This document shows, piece by piece, positions 52,492-60,636 of a stretch of DNA of 64,000 nucleotides. The first letter of the stretch is position 1; each line of letters begins with the position of its first letter. The notes under the pieces were generated by a model, which ran no database searches, had not been told where the DNA came from, and worked only from the letters and a program-made list of their open reading frames with translations. A program made the translations under genes and the position numbers. This DNA comes from CAZCPB01 sp044223975 (GTDB lineage: Bacteria; Planctomycetota; Phycisphaerae; Phycisphaerales; UBA1924). The DNA lies in contig JBGALI010000003.1 in the NCBI GenBank assembly GCA_044223975.1, forward strand, positions 272,829-336,828, read 5' to 3'.

Positions 52492-53154
52492 TCAGTGCCT
52501 CATCACCTCGTGCGCCATCGCCACCCTGCGAAGCCCCGCCAACCGCCGCATGAACGCCTGACGGTCGGCAAGAGCGGGGTAGCTCCGCACTTTCTCATCT
52601 ATCACGTCGAGCATCCCCGACACATCCTCATGCTCGCTCAACCATTCGAGCGCCGGCCAGCAGCGCTCCACCTGCTCAATAGCCGCGGCGAACGGCTGCG
52701 GCACCGCGCTCGAAATCGGAACCGCGGCAATCGCGGTCGACAGATACCGCCGCACTCCTTCGCGGAGCGTCGACGTGGCCACCATGTCCAATTCCCCTAG
52801 AAGCGGCAACGCCGCCGCGTGTCCTCGCGCGATCATGCTCTCGACCTGCGCCTGACGATCGGGCAGCGCTCGCGCACCGGCGAGCGCTCGCTCGCGCATG
52901 TGCCCGTCCCACACCGCAAACTCCAGCCAGGCCGACACCGGAGCATCGGACGAGAGCGCCCCCAGCCGCGCCGCCGCCATCGCGCGTTGTGCTTCAGGAT
53001 GCAGCACTTGGCTTGGCGCCGGCCCCTTCCACGCTCCCGGCAGCAGCACCGGCCTGTGGTCAAGCGCCGTACGCCGGCTGTGCCACAGCCCGCCGAACAG
53101 GATCAGCCCCGCCAGCAGCACCATCCCGACAAACCCGATCACCGCCGCGCCCAT
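52492..53154 (-). CDS. Single-pass membrane protein of unknown function
   Basis: The 220-residue protein has one N-terminal membrane helix (A-V-I-G-F-V-G-M-V-L-L-A-G-L-I-L-F-G-G-L) and a mainly helical extracytoplasmic or cytoplasmic domain with no recognised family. ATG at 53154 follows GGAGCACGGCG. It is convergent with dnaB, and divergent from the zinc-ribbon gene at 53289. Confidence 0.7.
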   Translation of the reverse strand: MGAAVIGFVGMVLLAGLILFGGLWHSRRTALDHRPVLLPGAWKGPAPSQVLHPEAQRAMAAARLGALSSDAPVSAWLEFAVWDGHMRERALAGARALPDRQAQVESMIARGHAAALPLLGELDMVATSTLREGVRRYLSTAIAAVPISSAVPQPFAAAIEQVERCWPALEWLSEHEDVSGMLDVIDEKVRSYPALADRQAFMRRLAGLRRVAMAHEVMRH

Positions 53155-53288
53155 CGCCGTGCTCCTTCACGCCCACCCACTACCCCCTGCCCCGCACCAC
53201 TTGCCAATGCGATGTTCACCTCCCAAGGCGCTAAGCGGTCCTGCCGCGGATCACCGACCCGCCTCCCCAACGCGGGTAGGCTGATGGC

Positions 53289-54266
53289 GTGCTCCAACCG
53301 GCCCCGTCATGCCCGCGCTGCGGCTACGACCTCTCCGGCCACGCCGCGTCCTGGACCGACTGCTGCCCCCTCCGCGGCACGTGCAGCGAGTGCGGGCTGG
53401 GGTTCGATTGGAGCGGCGTCTTCGACCCCCGCCTCGGCCTGCCCCATCGATACTTTGAACACGCCATGAAGCAGCACATCCGCGCTTTCGTGCGCACCGT
53501 GCTGCTTTCGCTCCGCCCGTGGCGATTGTGGACGACCCTGAAGATGGAGCACGAGGTGCACGCCGCCCGCCTCGCGTGCCTCACCCTCATCGGAGCGCCG
53601 CTCACGTACATCCTCGTCACGGCGCCGCCGATCTTCCTTTACCTCGCCTTCTACGCGTTCGAGCGATTTACAAAGGCGCCAGCCTTCACCATGTACGGCA
53701 CGGGCTGGAACGGCGGGCCGTGGACCGCCCTCCTTCAGATGTTGGTGCCGTTCGGTTTCAGCCCGCGCTCCGGCGGGTTCTGGGTTCCGTACTGGAGCTT
53801 GCGCTTCAATCCAGCCACCGCGATGGGCCCGGTGCTGTGGTTCGTCATGCCCTTCACGTTCCTGCTGCTGCCCACCACGCTCCGCCGTTCACGTGTGAAG
53901 CGCTCCCACATCTGGAGAATCTGGGCATACTCGCTGGTCTTTGCCCCGCTGCCTGTTCTCTCGTGGGGCCTCCCCGCCTTCCTGCTGGGGTGCGAGGATC
54001 GGCTGGATCCCAACAGGTGGTCAGGGCCCTCGGCCGGTCTCAACATCCGCGCGATGCTGGACTGGCTGTGCAATCAGACCATGCCACTCTACTTCACTAT
54101 CGTGACCACGACCAGCGCGCTCTTCTGGGGCTTCGCAGCATCGCGCTACCTCAAGCTCCCCCGTGCCTGGGCCGTGGCAATCATCATGGCGCTGCTCGCG
54201 CTCCTGATCGCCGTCGGATTCGTGATTGCCGTGCCCGGCTGGGGCAGGCGGATCTGGCTTGACTGA
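53289..54266 (+). CDS. Zinc-ribbon multi-pass membrane protein
   Basis: The 325-residue protein starts with a zinc ribbon: C-P-R-C-G-Y-D-L-S-G and C-S-E-C-G, then about six membrane helices between residues 80 and 320. The same ribbon (C-x-x-C-x-Y-D-L-x-G ... C-P-E-C-G) opens the protein at 59028, so this is a planctomycete paralogue family. Function unknown. The start is GTG at 53289, close to the ribbon as in the paralogue. Confidence 0.8.
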   Translation: MLQPAPSCPRCGYDLSGHAASWTDCCPLRGTCSECGLGFDWSGVFDPRLGLPHRYFEHAMKQHIRAFVRTVLLSLRPWRLWTTLKMEHEVHAARLACLTLIGAPLTYILVTAPPIFLYLAFYAFERFTKAPAFTMYGTGWNGGPWTALLQMLVPFGFSPRSGGFWVPYWSLRFNPATAMGPVLWFVMPFTFLLLPTTLRRSRVKRSHIWRIWAYSLVFAPLPVLSWGLPAFLLGCEDRLDPNRWSGPSAGLNIRAMLDWLCNQTMPLYFTIVTTTSALFWGFAASRYLKLPRAWAVAIIMALLALLIAVGFVIAVPGWGRRIWLD

Positions 54267-54330
54267 CCCGCCGTCGCCCCGGGGGCCCCGTCGCCCGGCC
54301 GCGAACCCCGCTTCGGGTAATCTACCGCCC

Positions 54331-55422
54331 GTGCCCCATTCCTCCCGCATCGAGGATCTGGTCATCGACATCCGGCGCGAGAGCGCGCTATCGCGCCGCG
54401 TCTGGCGCGAGTGGTGCTTTCTTCGCGCCGTCATCGGCCAACTCTGGCCGCGCATCCTCATCCTCGCGACCGTCCTGCTCTCAGGCGCCCTCCTCTTCCA
54501 GGCCCTGGAGCCCGAGCGGCGCCACGACTTCGTCAAGGCTCTCTACTACACCTTCAGCCTCATCTTCGCCCAGCCCCCCGAGCCTTTCCCGGACACCGGC
54601 TGGCTCCGGGCCCTTTTCTTTGCCGTGCCCGTGCTGGGCCTGACCGTCCTCATCGAGTCGATCGTTGAATTCTCCCGCATGGTGCGCGACCGCACGCGCT
54701 CCGAGCAGGCCTGGAGCCGGATCATGGCCGAGGCGATGCACGATCACGTGGTGCTGGTGGGGCTGGGCAAGCTCGGCTACCGCACCTTCACGCTCCTGCG
54801 CCGGCTCGGCGTCCCGGTCGCCGTCGTCGAGCAGGACCCGCAGAACCAGTTCCTCGACGAGGTCCGCAAGGACGGCGCCCCGTTCATCGTCGGCGATGCC
54901 CGGCGCGAGGCGCTGATCGAGCAGGCCGGCGTCGCCCGCGCCCGCGCCATCATCGTCTCCACCAACAACGACCTCGCCAATCTTGAGATCGCCCTCGACG
55001 CCCGGCGCCTCGCCCCCGGCATCCGCGTCGTTCTCCGCATGTTCGACCAGGCCCTCGCCGACAAGGTCGCGCAGATCTCCAACATCAAGATCGCGATGTC
55101 GCAGTCCTCGATCTCCGCGCCCGCCTTTGCCACCGCGGCCATCGAGCCCTCGGTTGTTTCCACCGCCGTCGTGAACGACCGCCTGATCCTCATGCAGCGC
55201 TGGACCGTCCGCGCTGGCGGCACGCTCGACGGCCTCACCGTCGGCGCAGCGCTCGAGAAGTTCTCGATCGCCATCGTCGAACGCTGTGCGGTCGGTTCCC
55301 AATCGCCGGCCATGTTCCCCGGCCCCTCCACTCCCATTGCCGCGGGCGATGAACTCGTCGTGCAAGGGCGCTACGAGGACCTGGTGAAACTCAGGCCGGA
55401 CGCGGCAGAGCGTACGAAGTAA
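54331..55422 (+). CDS. RCK-domain (TrkA-N/TrkA-C) channel-like membrane protein without recognisable K+ filter
   Basis: The 363-residue protein has two membrane helices (about residues 41-60 and 92-115) flanking a loop Y-Y-T-F-S-L-I-F-A-Q-P-P-E-P-F, then a Rossmann RCK-N domain with V-L-V-G-L-G-K-L-G and V-V-E-Q-D-P-Q-N-Q-F, and an RCK-C domain (residues ~275-355). The layout is that of a two-helix ligand-gated potassium channel, but the T-x-G-Y-G selectivity filter is missing. GTG at 54331 is the best start; the longer frame upstream overlaps the previous gene's end. It may still be an ion-conductance regulator. Confidence 0.82.
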   Translation: MPHSSRIEDLVIDIRRESALSRRVWREWCFLRAVIGQLWPRILILATVLLSGALLFQALEPERRHDFVKALYYTFSLIFAQPPEPFPDTGWLRALFFAVPVLGLTVLIESIVEFSRMVRDRTRSEQAWSRIMAEAMHDHVVLVGLGKLGYRTFTLLRRLGVPVAVVEQDPQNQFLDEVRKDGAPFIVGDARREALIEQAGVARARAIIVSTNNDLANLEIALDARRLAPGIRVVLRMFDQALADKVAQISNIKIAMSQSSISAPAFATAAIEPSVVSTAVVNDRLILMQRWTVRAGGTLDGLTVGAALEKFSIAIVERCAVGSQSPAMFPGPSTPIAAGDELVVQGRYEDLVKLRPDAAERTK

Positions 55423-55431
55423 GATTCGTCC

Positions 55432-56547
55432 TCAATCTCCGAAGCTCGTCCCGATCGCTCGCGCCGCCGCCAGCAACGGCTCGTCCCGCGGGATGTTCCG
55501 CTGCCGCGCCGCTTCCTCGAGCGCCACGTCCGTCAGCCGGTTGCTCTGGATCACCGCGACGCGATTCCGCTTCCCGGCCATCAGCAGCTCCACCGCGTGG
55601 TACCCCAGGCGCGTCGCCAGCTCGCGGTCGCCCGCCACCGGCGTTCCGCCGCGCTGCACGTGCCCCAGCACCACGTGGCGCGACTCCAGGCCCGTGCGCT
55701 TCTCGATCTCGTCCGACAGAAACTTGGCGATCCCTCCGAGCCGCACCGGGTCCGGGCTCGTCGGATCAAAGCGAGCCACCATCTGCTCACCGCCCACGGG
55801 TCTGGCGCCCTCCGACACGCAGATGATGGTGAACCGCTTGCCGCGCGTGCCGCGGGCCACCGCCGTGGCGCACACGCGGTCGAGCTCGAACGGGATCTCG
55901 GGGATCAGGATCACGTCCGCCCCCGACGCCACGCCCGCGTGCAGCGCGATCCACCCGCTGTTGCGCCCCATCACCTCCACCACCATCACGCGATGATGGC
56001 TCGCGGCCGTCGTATGCAGGCGGTCGAGCGCCTCGGTCGCGATCGACACCGCGGTCTGGAACCCGAACGTGATCTCCGTGCCGCCCAAGTCGTTGTCGAT
56101 CGTCTTGGGCAGCCCGATGAAATTCACCGCGTGCCCGTGCGCGCCCGCGAACGCCACGAGCTTCGACGCGACCGTCATGCTCCCGTCGCCGCCGGCGACT
56201 ATCACCGCGTCGAACCCCTCGCCCCGGATCGTCTCCATGCACTCCCGCGTGCGGTCCTCGAACACGATCTTGCCCGCGCTGTCCTTGCCCGCCGCGTAAC
56301 GCGACGGGTCGCACTTGTTGGATGTGCCCAGGATCGTGCCGCCCAGCGTCAGGATGCCCGCGAACGACTCATCGCTCAGCGGCATCACGCGCCGCTCCAT
56401 GAGCCCCAAGAAGCCGTCCGCGATGCCGCGCACCTCGATGTTCCGTGCCAGCGCACTCCGCCCCACCGCACGGATGACCGCGTTCAGCCCCGGGCAATCC
56501 CCGCCGGCGGTCATCAGGCCGATGCGCGAGATCGGGGCGTGCGCCAT
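55432..56547 (-). CDS. pfkA: 6-phosphofructokinase
   Basis: The 371-residue enzyme phosphorylates fructose 6-phosphate. It has the G-G-D-C-P-G-L-N-A-V-I-R start, V-A-G-G-D-G-S (119-123), P-K-T-I-D-N-D (147-153) with the catalytic Asp, and M-G-R-x-S-G-W-I-A. Gly at the phosphoryl-donor position of G-G-D-G points to ATP; Lys in P-K-T is seen in the mixed ATP/PPi (group III) subfamily, so donor use should be tested. ATG at 56547 begins the conserved sequence; the longer frame is antisense to hutU. Confidence 0.94.
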   Translation of the reverse strand: MAHAPISRIGLMTAGGDCPGLNAVIRAVGRSALARNIEVRGIADGFLGLMERRVMPLSDESFAGILTLGGTILGTSNKCDPSRYAAGKDSAGKIVFEDRTRECMETIRGEGFDAVIVAGGDGSMTVASKLVAFAGAHGHAVNFIGLPKTIDNDLGGTEITFGFQTAVSIATEALDRLHTTAASHHRVMVVEVMGRNSGWIALHAGVASGADVILIPEIPFELDRVCATAVARGTRGKRFTIICVSEGARPVGGEQMVARFDPTSPDPVRLGGIAKFLSDEIEKRTGLESRHVVLGHVQRGGTPVAGDRELATRLGYHAVELLMAGKRNRVAVIQSNRLTDVALEEAARQRNIPRDEPLLAAARAIGTSFGD

Positions 56548-56686
56548 CGGGGATGGTACCCCGCGAAAAACCCCTCGCTTCGCCATCAAAAACCCCGGCG
56601 CCGATCCCCTCTTGTATCGCGCCGTGCCCTGTCGTAGCCTCTTCCTGCGGGAACGGCGGTGGGCCGTGCTCGGGTGGGGACCAGCC

Positions 56687-58426
56687 ATGCCAACGCTTTC
56701 GACCGGGTCGTCCGCGGGAAACCGGCGCCACTCTTCGACCGATGGAACCGCGGCGCATCCGCCCCGCGTCGTGCGCGCGCCGCGCGGCAACGAAATGACC
56801 TGTTCCACGTGGCAGGCCGAGGCCGCCCTGCGCATGCTCATGAACAACCTCGACCCCGAGGTCGCCGAGCGCCCCGACGACCTCGTCGTCTACGGTGGCC
56901 GCGGCCAGGCCGCCCGCTCGTGGGAGGCCTACGACGCGATCGTCGCCGCCCTCCGCGCGCTGAAGCCCGATGAGACGCTCCTCGTGCAGTCCGGCAAGCC
57001 GGTCGGCGTCGTGCGTACGACCGAGGACTCGCCGCGCGTTCTCATCGCCAACAGCAACCTCGTCCCCCACTGGGCCACGCAGAAGCACTTTGACGATCTC
57101 GCCGCCAAGGGCCTGATGATGTACGGCCAGATGACGGCCGGCTCGTGGATCTACATTGGCACCCAGGGCATTCTTCAGGGCACCTACGAGACCTTCGCCG
57201 AGTGTGGGCGCACGCACTTCGGGGCGCCGACGACGGGGGGCGGCACGCTCACCGGCCGCCTCTGCGTGACCGCCGGCTGCGGCGGCATGGGCGGCGCCCA
57301 GCCCCTCGCGGTCACCATGAACGGCGGCACCTGCCTCATCGCCGATGTCGACCACACCAAGCTCACCCGCCGGGTCGAGCACCGCTACCTCGACCGCATC
57401 GTCGAAGGCCTCGACGACGCCATCGACGAGGCCATCGCCGAGAGCAAGAAGCGCCACGCCATTTCCATCGGCGTCAACTGCAACGCCGTGGAACTCGTTG
57501 AGCGTCTTGTTGAACGCGGCATCACCCCCGACGCCCTCACCGACCAGACCAGCGCCCACGACGTCATGAGCTACGTCCCCGACGGCGTCACCGTCGAGGA
57601 AGCCGCGGTGCTCCGTCGCCGCTTCCCCAAGGACTACGAGGACCAGAGCCTCGCCTCCATGGCCCGCCACGTCCGCGCCATGATCGAACTCCAGAAGCGC
57701 GGCAGCGCCACCTTCGACTACGGCAACAACATCCGCCAGCGCGCCTTCGACCGCGGGGTCAAGGACGCCTTCAGCTTCCCCGGCTTCGTCCCCGCCTACA
57801 TCCGCCCGCAGTTCTGCGTGGGCCGCGGACCCTTCCGCTGGGTCGCACTTTCGGGCGATGAGCAGGACATCTTCACCACCGACCGCGCCCTGATCGACGC
57901 CTTCCCCGACGACGCCGGCCTCAAGCGCTGGCTCACCCTCGCCCGCGACCGTGTCGCTTTCCAAGGGCTCCCCGCCCGCATCTGCTGGCTCGGCCAGAGC
58001 CAGCGCGCCAAGGCCGGCCTGGTCCTCAACGACCTCGTGAAGTCCGGCAAGGTGAAGGCGCCGATCGTGATCGGGCGCGACCACCTCGACTGCGGCAGCG
58101 TCGCCAGCCCCAACCGCGAGACCGAGGGCATGAAGGACGGCACCGACGCCGTCAGCGACTGGCCCCTCCTCAACGCCATGGTCAACATCGCCAGCGGAGC
58201 CAGCTGGGTCAGCTTCCACCACGGCGGCGGTGTGGGCATCGGCTTCAGCCAGCACGCGGGGCAGGTCATCGTCGCCGACGGCACGCCCGAGGCCGCGGCA
58301 AGGCTGGAGCGCGTGTTGACCAACGACCCCGCGATGGGCGTGTTCAGGCACGCCGACGCGGGGTACGAGGAAGCCCGGCAGTGCGCGGATGCGAATCGGT
58401 TGAACGTTCCGATGCGCGGGTGGTGA
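56687..58426 (+). CDS. hutU: Urocanate hydratase
   Basis: The 579-residue enzyme converts urocanate to imidazolone propionate in histidine degradation, using NAD+ as a cofactor. Seen are Q-A-E-A-A-L-R-M-L-M-N-N-L-D-P-E-V-A, L-V-Q-S-G-K-P-V-G-V, S-N-L-V-P-H-W-A-T, T-A-G-C-G-G-M-G-G-A-Q and D-Q-T-S-A-H-D, all typical. It has a short extra N-terminal extension compared with most HutU proteins. No other hut gene is in the window. ATG at 56687 overlaps nothing; it lies 139 bases from the divergent phosphofructokinase start. Confidence 0.96.
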   Translation: MPTLSTGSSAGNRRHSSTDGTAAHPPRVVRAPRGNEMTCSTWQAEAALRMLMNNLDPEVAERPDDLVVYGGRGQAARSWEAYDAIVAALRALKPDETLLVQSGKPVGVVRTTEDSPRVLIANSNLVPHWATQKHFDDLAAKGLMMYGQMTAGSWIYIGTQGILQGTYETFAECGRTHFGAPTTGGGTLTGRLCVTAGCGGMGGAQPLAVTMNGGTCLIADVDHTKLTRRVEHRYLDRIVEGLDDAIDEAIAESKKRHAISIGVNCNAVELVERLVERGITPDALTDQTSAHDVMSYVPDGVTVEEAAVLRRRFPKDYEDQSLASMARHVRAMIELQKRGSATFDYGNNIRQRAFDRGVKDAFSFPGFVPAYIRPQFCVGRGPFRWVALSGDEQDIFTTDRALIDAFPDDAGLKRWLTLARDRVAFQGLPARICWLGQSQRAKAGLVLNDLVKSGKVKAPIVIGRDHLDCGSVASPNRETEGMKDGTDAVSDWPLLNAMVNIASGASWVSFHHGGGVGIGFSQHAGQVIVADGTPEAAARLERVLTNDPAMGVFRHADAGYEEARQCADANRLNVPMRGW

Positions 58427-58455
58427 TCGGGCCATCCGGCGTTGTACAGTTGCCC

Positions 58456-58995
58456 ATGCCCACCCTGGACCAGAGCCCCTGGGCTCTCCTGACGTTTCTT
58501 GCCGCGCCCGCCATTCTGACCAACGCGTCGACGGTCCTGGCGCTCGGGACCTCGAACCGGCTCGCTCGCGCCGCGGATCGCGCCCGCGCCGCATCCAGTG
58601 CGCTCTTGGGCGCACGCAGCACCGCGCAGGGGCCGCTCGCCCCCGACGCGACCACCCGCATCCAGGCCGAAGAGTTCGACACCGCCGCGCATCGGGCCGC
58701 GATGCTCGTGCAAGCGCTGCGCCGCTTCTATCTCTCCGCCGGCTGCTTTGCGGCCGCGGCGTGCGTCGCGCTGCTGGGCGCCATCGGCGCATACTTTGAC
58801 GCACACCCGCTCGACGTGACCGCACGGGCCCTGGCGATCCTCGCAACCATCGCGGGCGTCGGCTCGCTGGTCTCAGGAACCCTCCACCTCGTCGCCGAGA
58901 CACGCGTCGCGCTGGCGTCCATCGCGCGCCAGGTCGAGTCCGTGGAGCGCTGGCGGAAGACCCGAGTGCCCCCGGCCGTGCCGCCGGGCATGTAG
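58456..58995 (+). CDS. DUF2721 family membrane protein
   Basis: The 179-residue protein has membrane helices near residues 12-30, 93-112 and 125-145, with P-A-I-L-T-N-A-S-T-V-L-A-L-G-T-S-N-R-L-A-R-A-A-D-R-A-R as the DUF2721 N-terminal block. The central soluble loop contains A-E-E-F-D-T-A-A-H. Function is unknown in the family. ATG at 58456 lies 29 bases after hutU. Confidence 0.85.
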   Translation: MPTLDQSPWALLTFLAAPAILTNASTVLALGTSNRLARAADRARAASSALLGARSTAQGPLAPDATTRIQAEEFDTAAHRAAMLVQALRRFYLSAGCFAAAACVALLGAIGAYFDAHPLDVTARALAILATIAGVGSLVSGTLHLVAETRVALASIARQVESVERWRKTRVPPAVPPGM

Positions 58996-59027
58996 CCGCG
59001 CCGGCCGTCCCGGTACACTGACCCGCC

Positions 59028-59975
59028 ATGACGACGCCGTCGGCACCGCCGACCGATCCTCGCGTTGCCGACCGTCCGCGCCACTCGATCGTCGACGAGC
59101 AGGGGGTGATTTCCTCCACGATTTACTGCCGCGGCTGCCATTACGACCTCAAGGGCCTCGCCGCCGACGGCCCCTGCCCCGAGTGCGGGAAGCCCGCGTC
59201 CGACTCCCTGCGCGGCGAGTTGCTCGAATTCGCCGACGACACCTACCTCGCCACGATCCACCGCGGCGTCTTCCTGATCCAGGCGTCGCTGATCCTGAGG
59301 CTGGTCGGGGTGCTGCTGTCGTTCCTCGGGGCGGCGCTTGCCGGCAGCTTTCGCTCGACGGTCCGTACCGGGGGCGCCGCGCCGGCGACGACCTTCACCG
59401 CGCCCAGCCGCGGGCTGATCGACGTGCTCCCCGCGGTTCTGTCGCTGGGGTTCGCGGCGGTGTCGGTCTGGGGGTGGTACCTGTTCAGCACGCAGGACCC
59501 AGGCGTGGACGAGCGCGACCGCGCCGACCGGGCGCGGCGGGTGCTGCGGATCACCACGGTCGCGATCGGCGTCCTCACGGTCGCGACACAGGCCCTGGCG
59601 CTGGCGCTCCCGCCGTCAATCCGCGGCGCGCCGTTCGGCGCCGGTCACGGCGCGGCGCTCGCGCTCTCGATCGCGACGCTTGCCGCGTGGGGCACGCAGT
59701 TCTTCTCGGCGATGATGTACATCGGGTGGCTAGCGCGCCGCGTCCCTTCACCGACGCTGATCAATCGGTCGCGGACCTACATGTGGCTGCTCCCGGTCGT
59801 GTTCATCCCGGGCACCGCGGTCTGCGGCGCGGGCCTGCTCGTCGCGCCGGTCATGTACTACATCTTCCTGGACCAGGTGCGCGTGTCGCTCAAACTCGTC
59901 CGGGAGCGCAAGGCCTGGGCGCACACCGCCCGCACCGCTGTCGCGAACCAAGGAGCGAACCCGGATGGATTCTGA
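59028..59975 (+). CDS. Zinc-ribbon multi-pass membrane protein (paralogue of 53289 gene)
   Basis: The 315-residue protein has a leader of about 30 residues, then a zinc ribbon C-R-G-C-H-Y-D-L-K-G-L ... C-P-E-C-G, then roughly six membrane helices. The ribbon wording matches the other gene at 53289, which supports a common family. Function unknown. The gene overlaps the start of the next gene by 11 bases. Confidence 0.82.
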   Translation: MTTPSAPPTDPRVADRPRHSIVDEQGVISSTIYCRGCHYDLKGLAADGPCPECGKPASDSLRGELLEFADDTYLATIHRGVFLIQASLILRLVGVLLSFLGAALAGSFRSTVRTGGAAPATTFTAPSRGLIDVLPAVLSLGFAAVSVWGWYLFSTQDPGVDERDRADRARRVLRITTVAIGVLTVATQALALALPPSIRGAPFGAGHGAALALSIATLAAWGTQFFSAMMYIGWLARRVPSPTLINRSRTYMWLLPVVFIPGTAVCGAGLLVAPVMYYIFLDQVRVSLKLVRERKAWAHTARTAVANQGANPDGF

Positions 59976-60636
59976 CCGCATGACCCCGGAGCGCTGGGAT
60001 CGCACGAGCTCGTACATTCGCACGCTCTTTGCTTGCGAGGACGAGCGTCAGCGCGGGCTGATGGAGCGGGCCGCCGCGGCTGGCCTGCCGCGGATCGATG
60101 CGGGGCCCGAGACCGGACGACTGCTCCAGATGCTGGTCGCGCTCACGGGCGGTCGCCTTGCGATCGAAGTCGGCACGCTGGCGGGCGCTTCGACGATCTG
60201 GATGGCCCGCGGCCTGCGCGCGGGCGGAAAGGTCATCACCGTCGAGCTTTCCGAGAAGCACGCCGCGTTCGCGCGGCGCGAGATCGACGAGGCGGGCGTC
60301 GGGAGCCGCGTGACGATCCGGCAGGGGCGCGGGCTCGAGGTTCTCCCCGTGCTGCTGCGCGAGCTTGGACCGGGTTCTGCCGACTTGGTGTTCCTCGATG
60401 CCGAGCGCTCCGAATACCCGGCGCTGTTCGACCCCGTGCACGCGCTGCTTCACGCCGGCGGGGTGCTGGCGGTCGACAACGCGCTGGCGGCGAAGAAATG
60501 GACGGCCGACCCGGTGGCGCCGGGCGAGGAGCCTGACCCGATGGACTCGCTCAACCGGCTCGTGAGTGGCGATTCGCGGTTCATGAGCACGCTGCTGCCC
60601 GTCGGAAACGGCGTGCTGGTGGGCGTGAAGGTCTAG
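59965..60636 (+). CDS. O-methyltransferase family (class I, CaffeoylCoA/COMT type)
   Basis: The 223-residue protein has the family blocks: E-T-G-R-L-L-Q-M-L-V, A-I-E-V-G-T-L-A-G-A-S-T motif I, V-I-T-V-E-L-S-E-K, D-L-V-F-L-D-A-E-R and G-G-V-L-A-V-D-N-A-L. The pattern matches SAM-dependent O-methyltransferases that use a divalent metal. The substrate is unknown. ATG at 59965 overlaps the zinc-ribbon gene by 11 bases, so the two are coupled. It is convergent with the ABC-F gene and overlaps its end by 4 bases. Confidence 0.9.
   Translation: MDSDRMTPERWDRTSSYIRTLFACEDERQRGLMERAAAAGLPRIDAGPETGRLLQMLVALTGGRLAIEVGTLAGASTIWMARGLRAGGKVITVELSEKHAAFARREIDEAGVGSRVTIRQGRGLEVLPVLLRELGPGSADLVFLDAERSEYPALFDPVHALLHAGGVLAVDNALAAKKWTADPVAPGEEPDPMDSLNRLVSGDSRFMSTLLPVGNGVLVGVKV

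Noticed and set aside
56548..59119. Long minus-strand frames opposite hutU, DUF2721 and the zinc-ribbon gene
   Set aside because: They have no domain similarity and lie opposite recognised genes.
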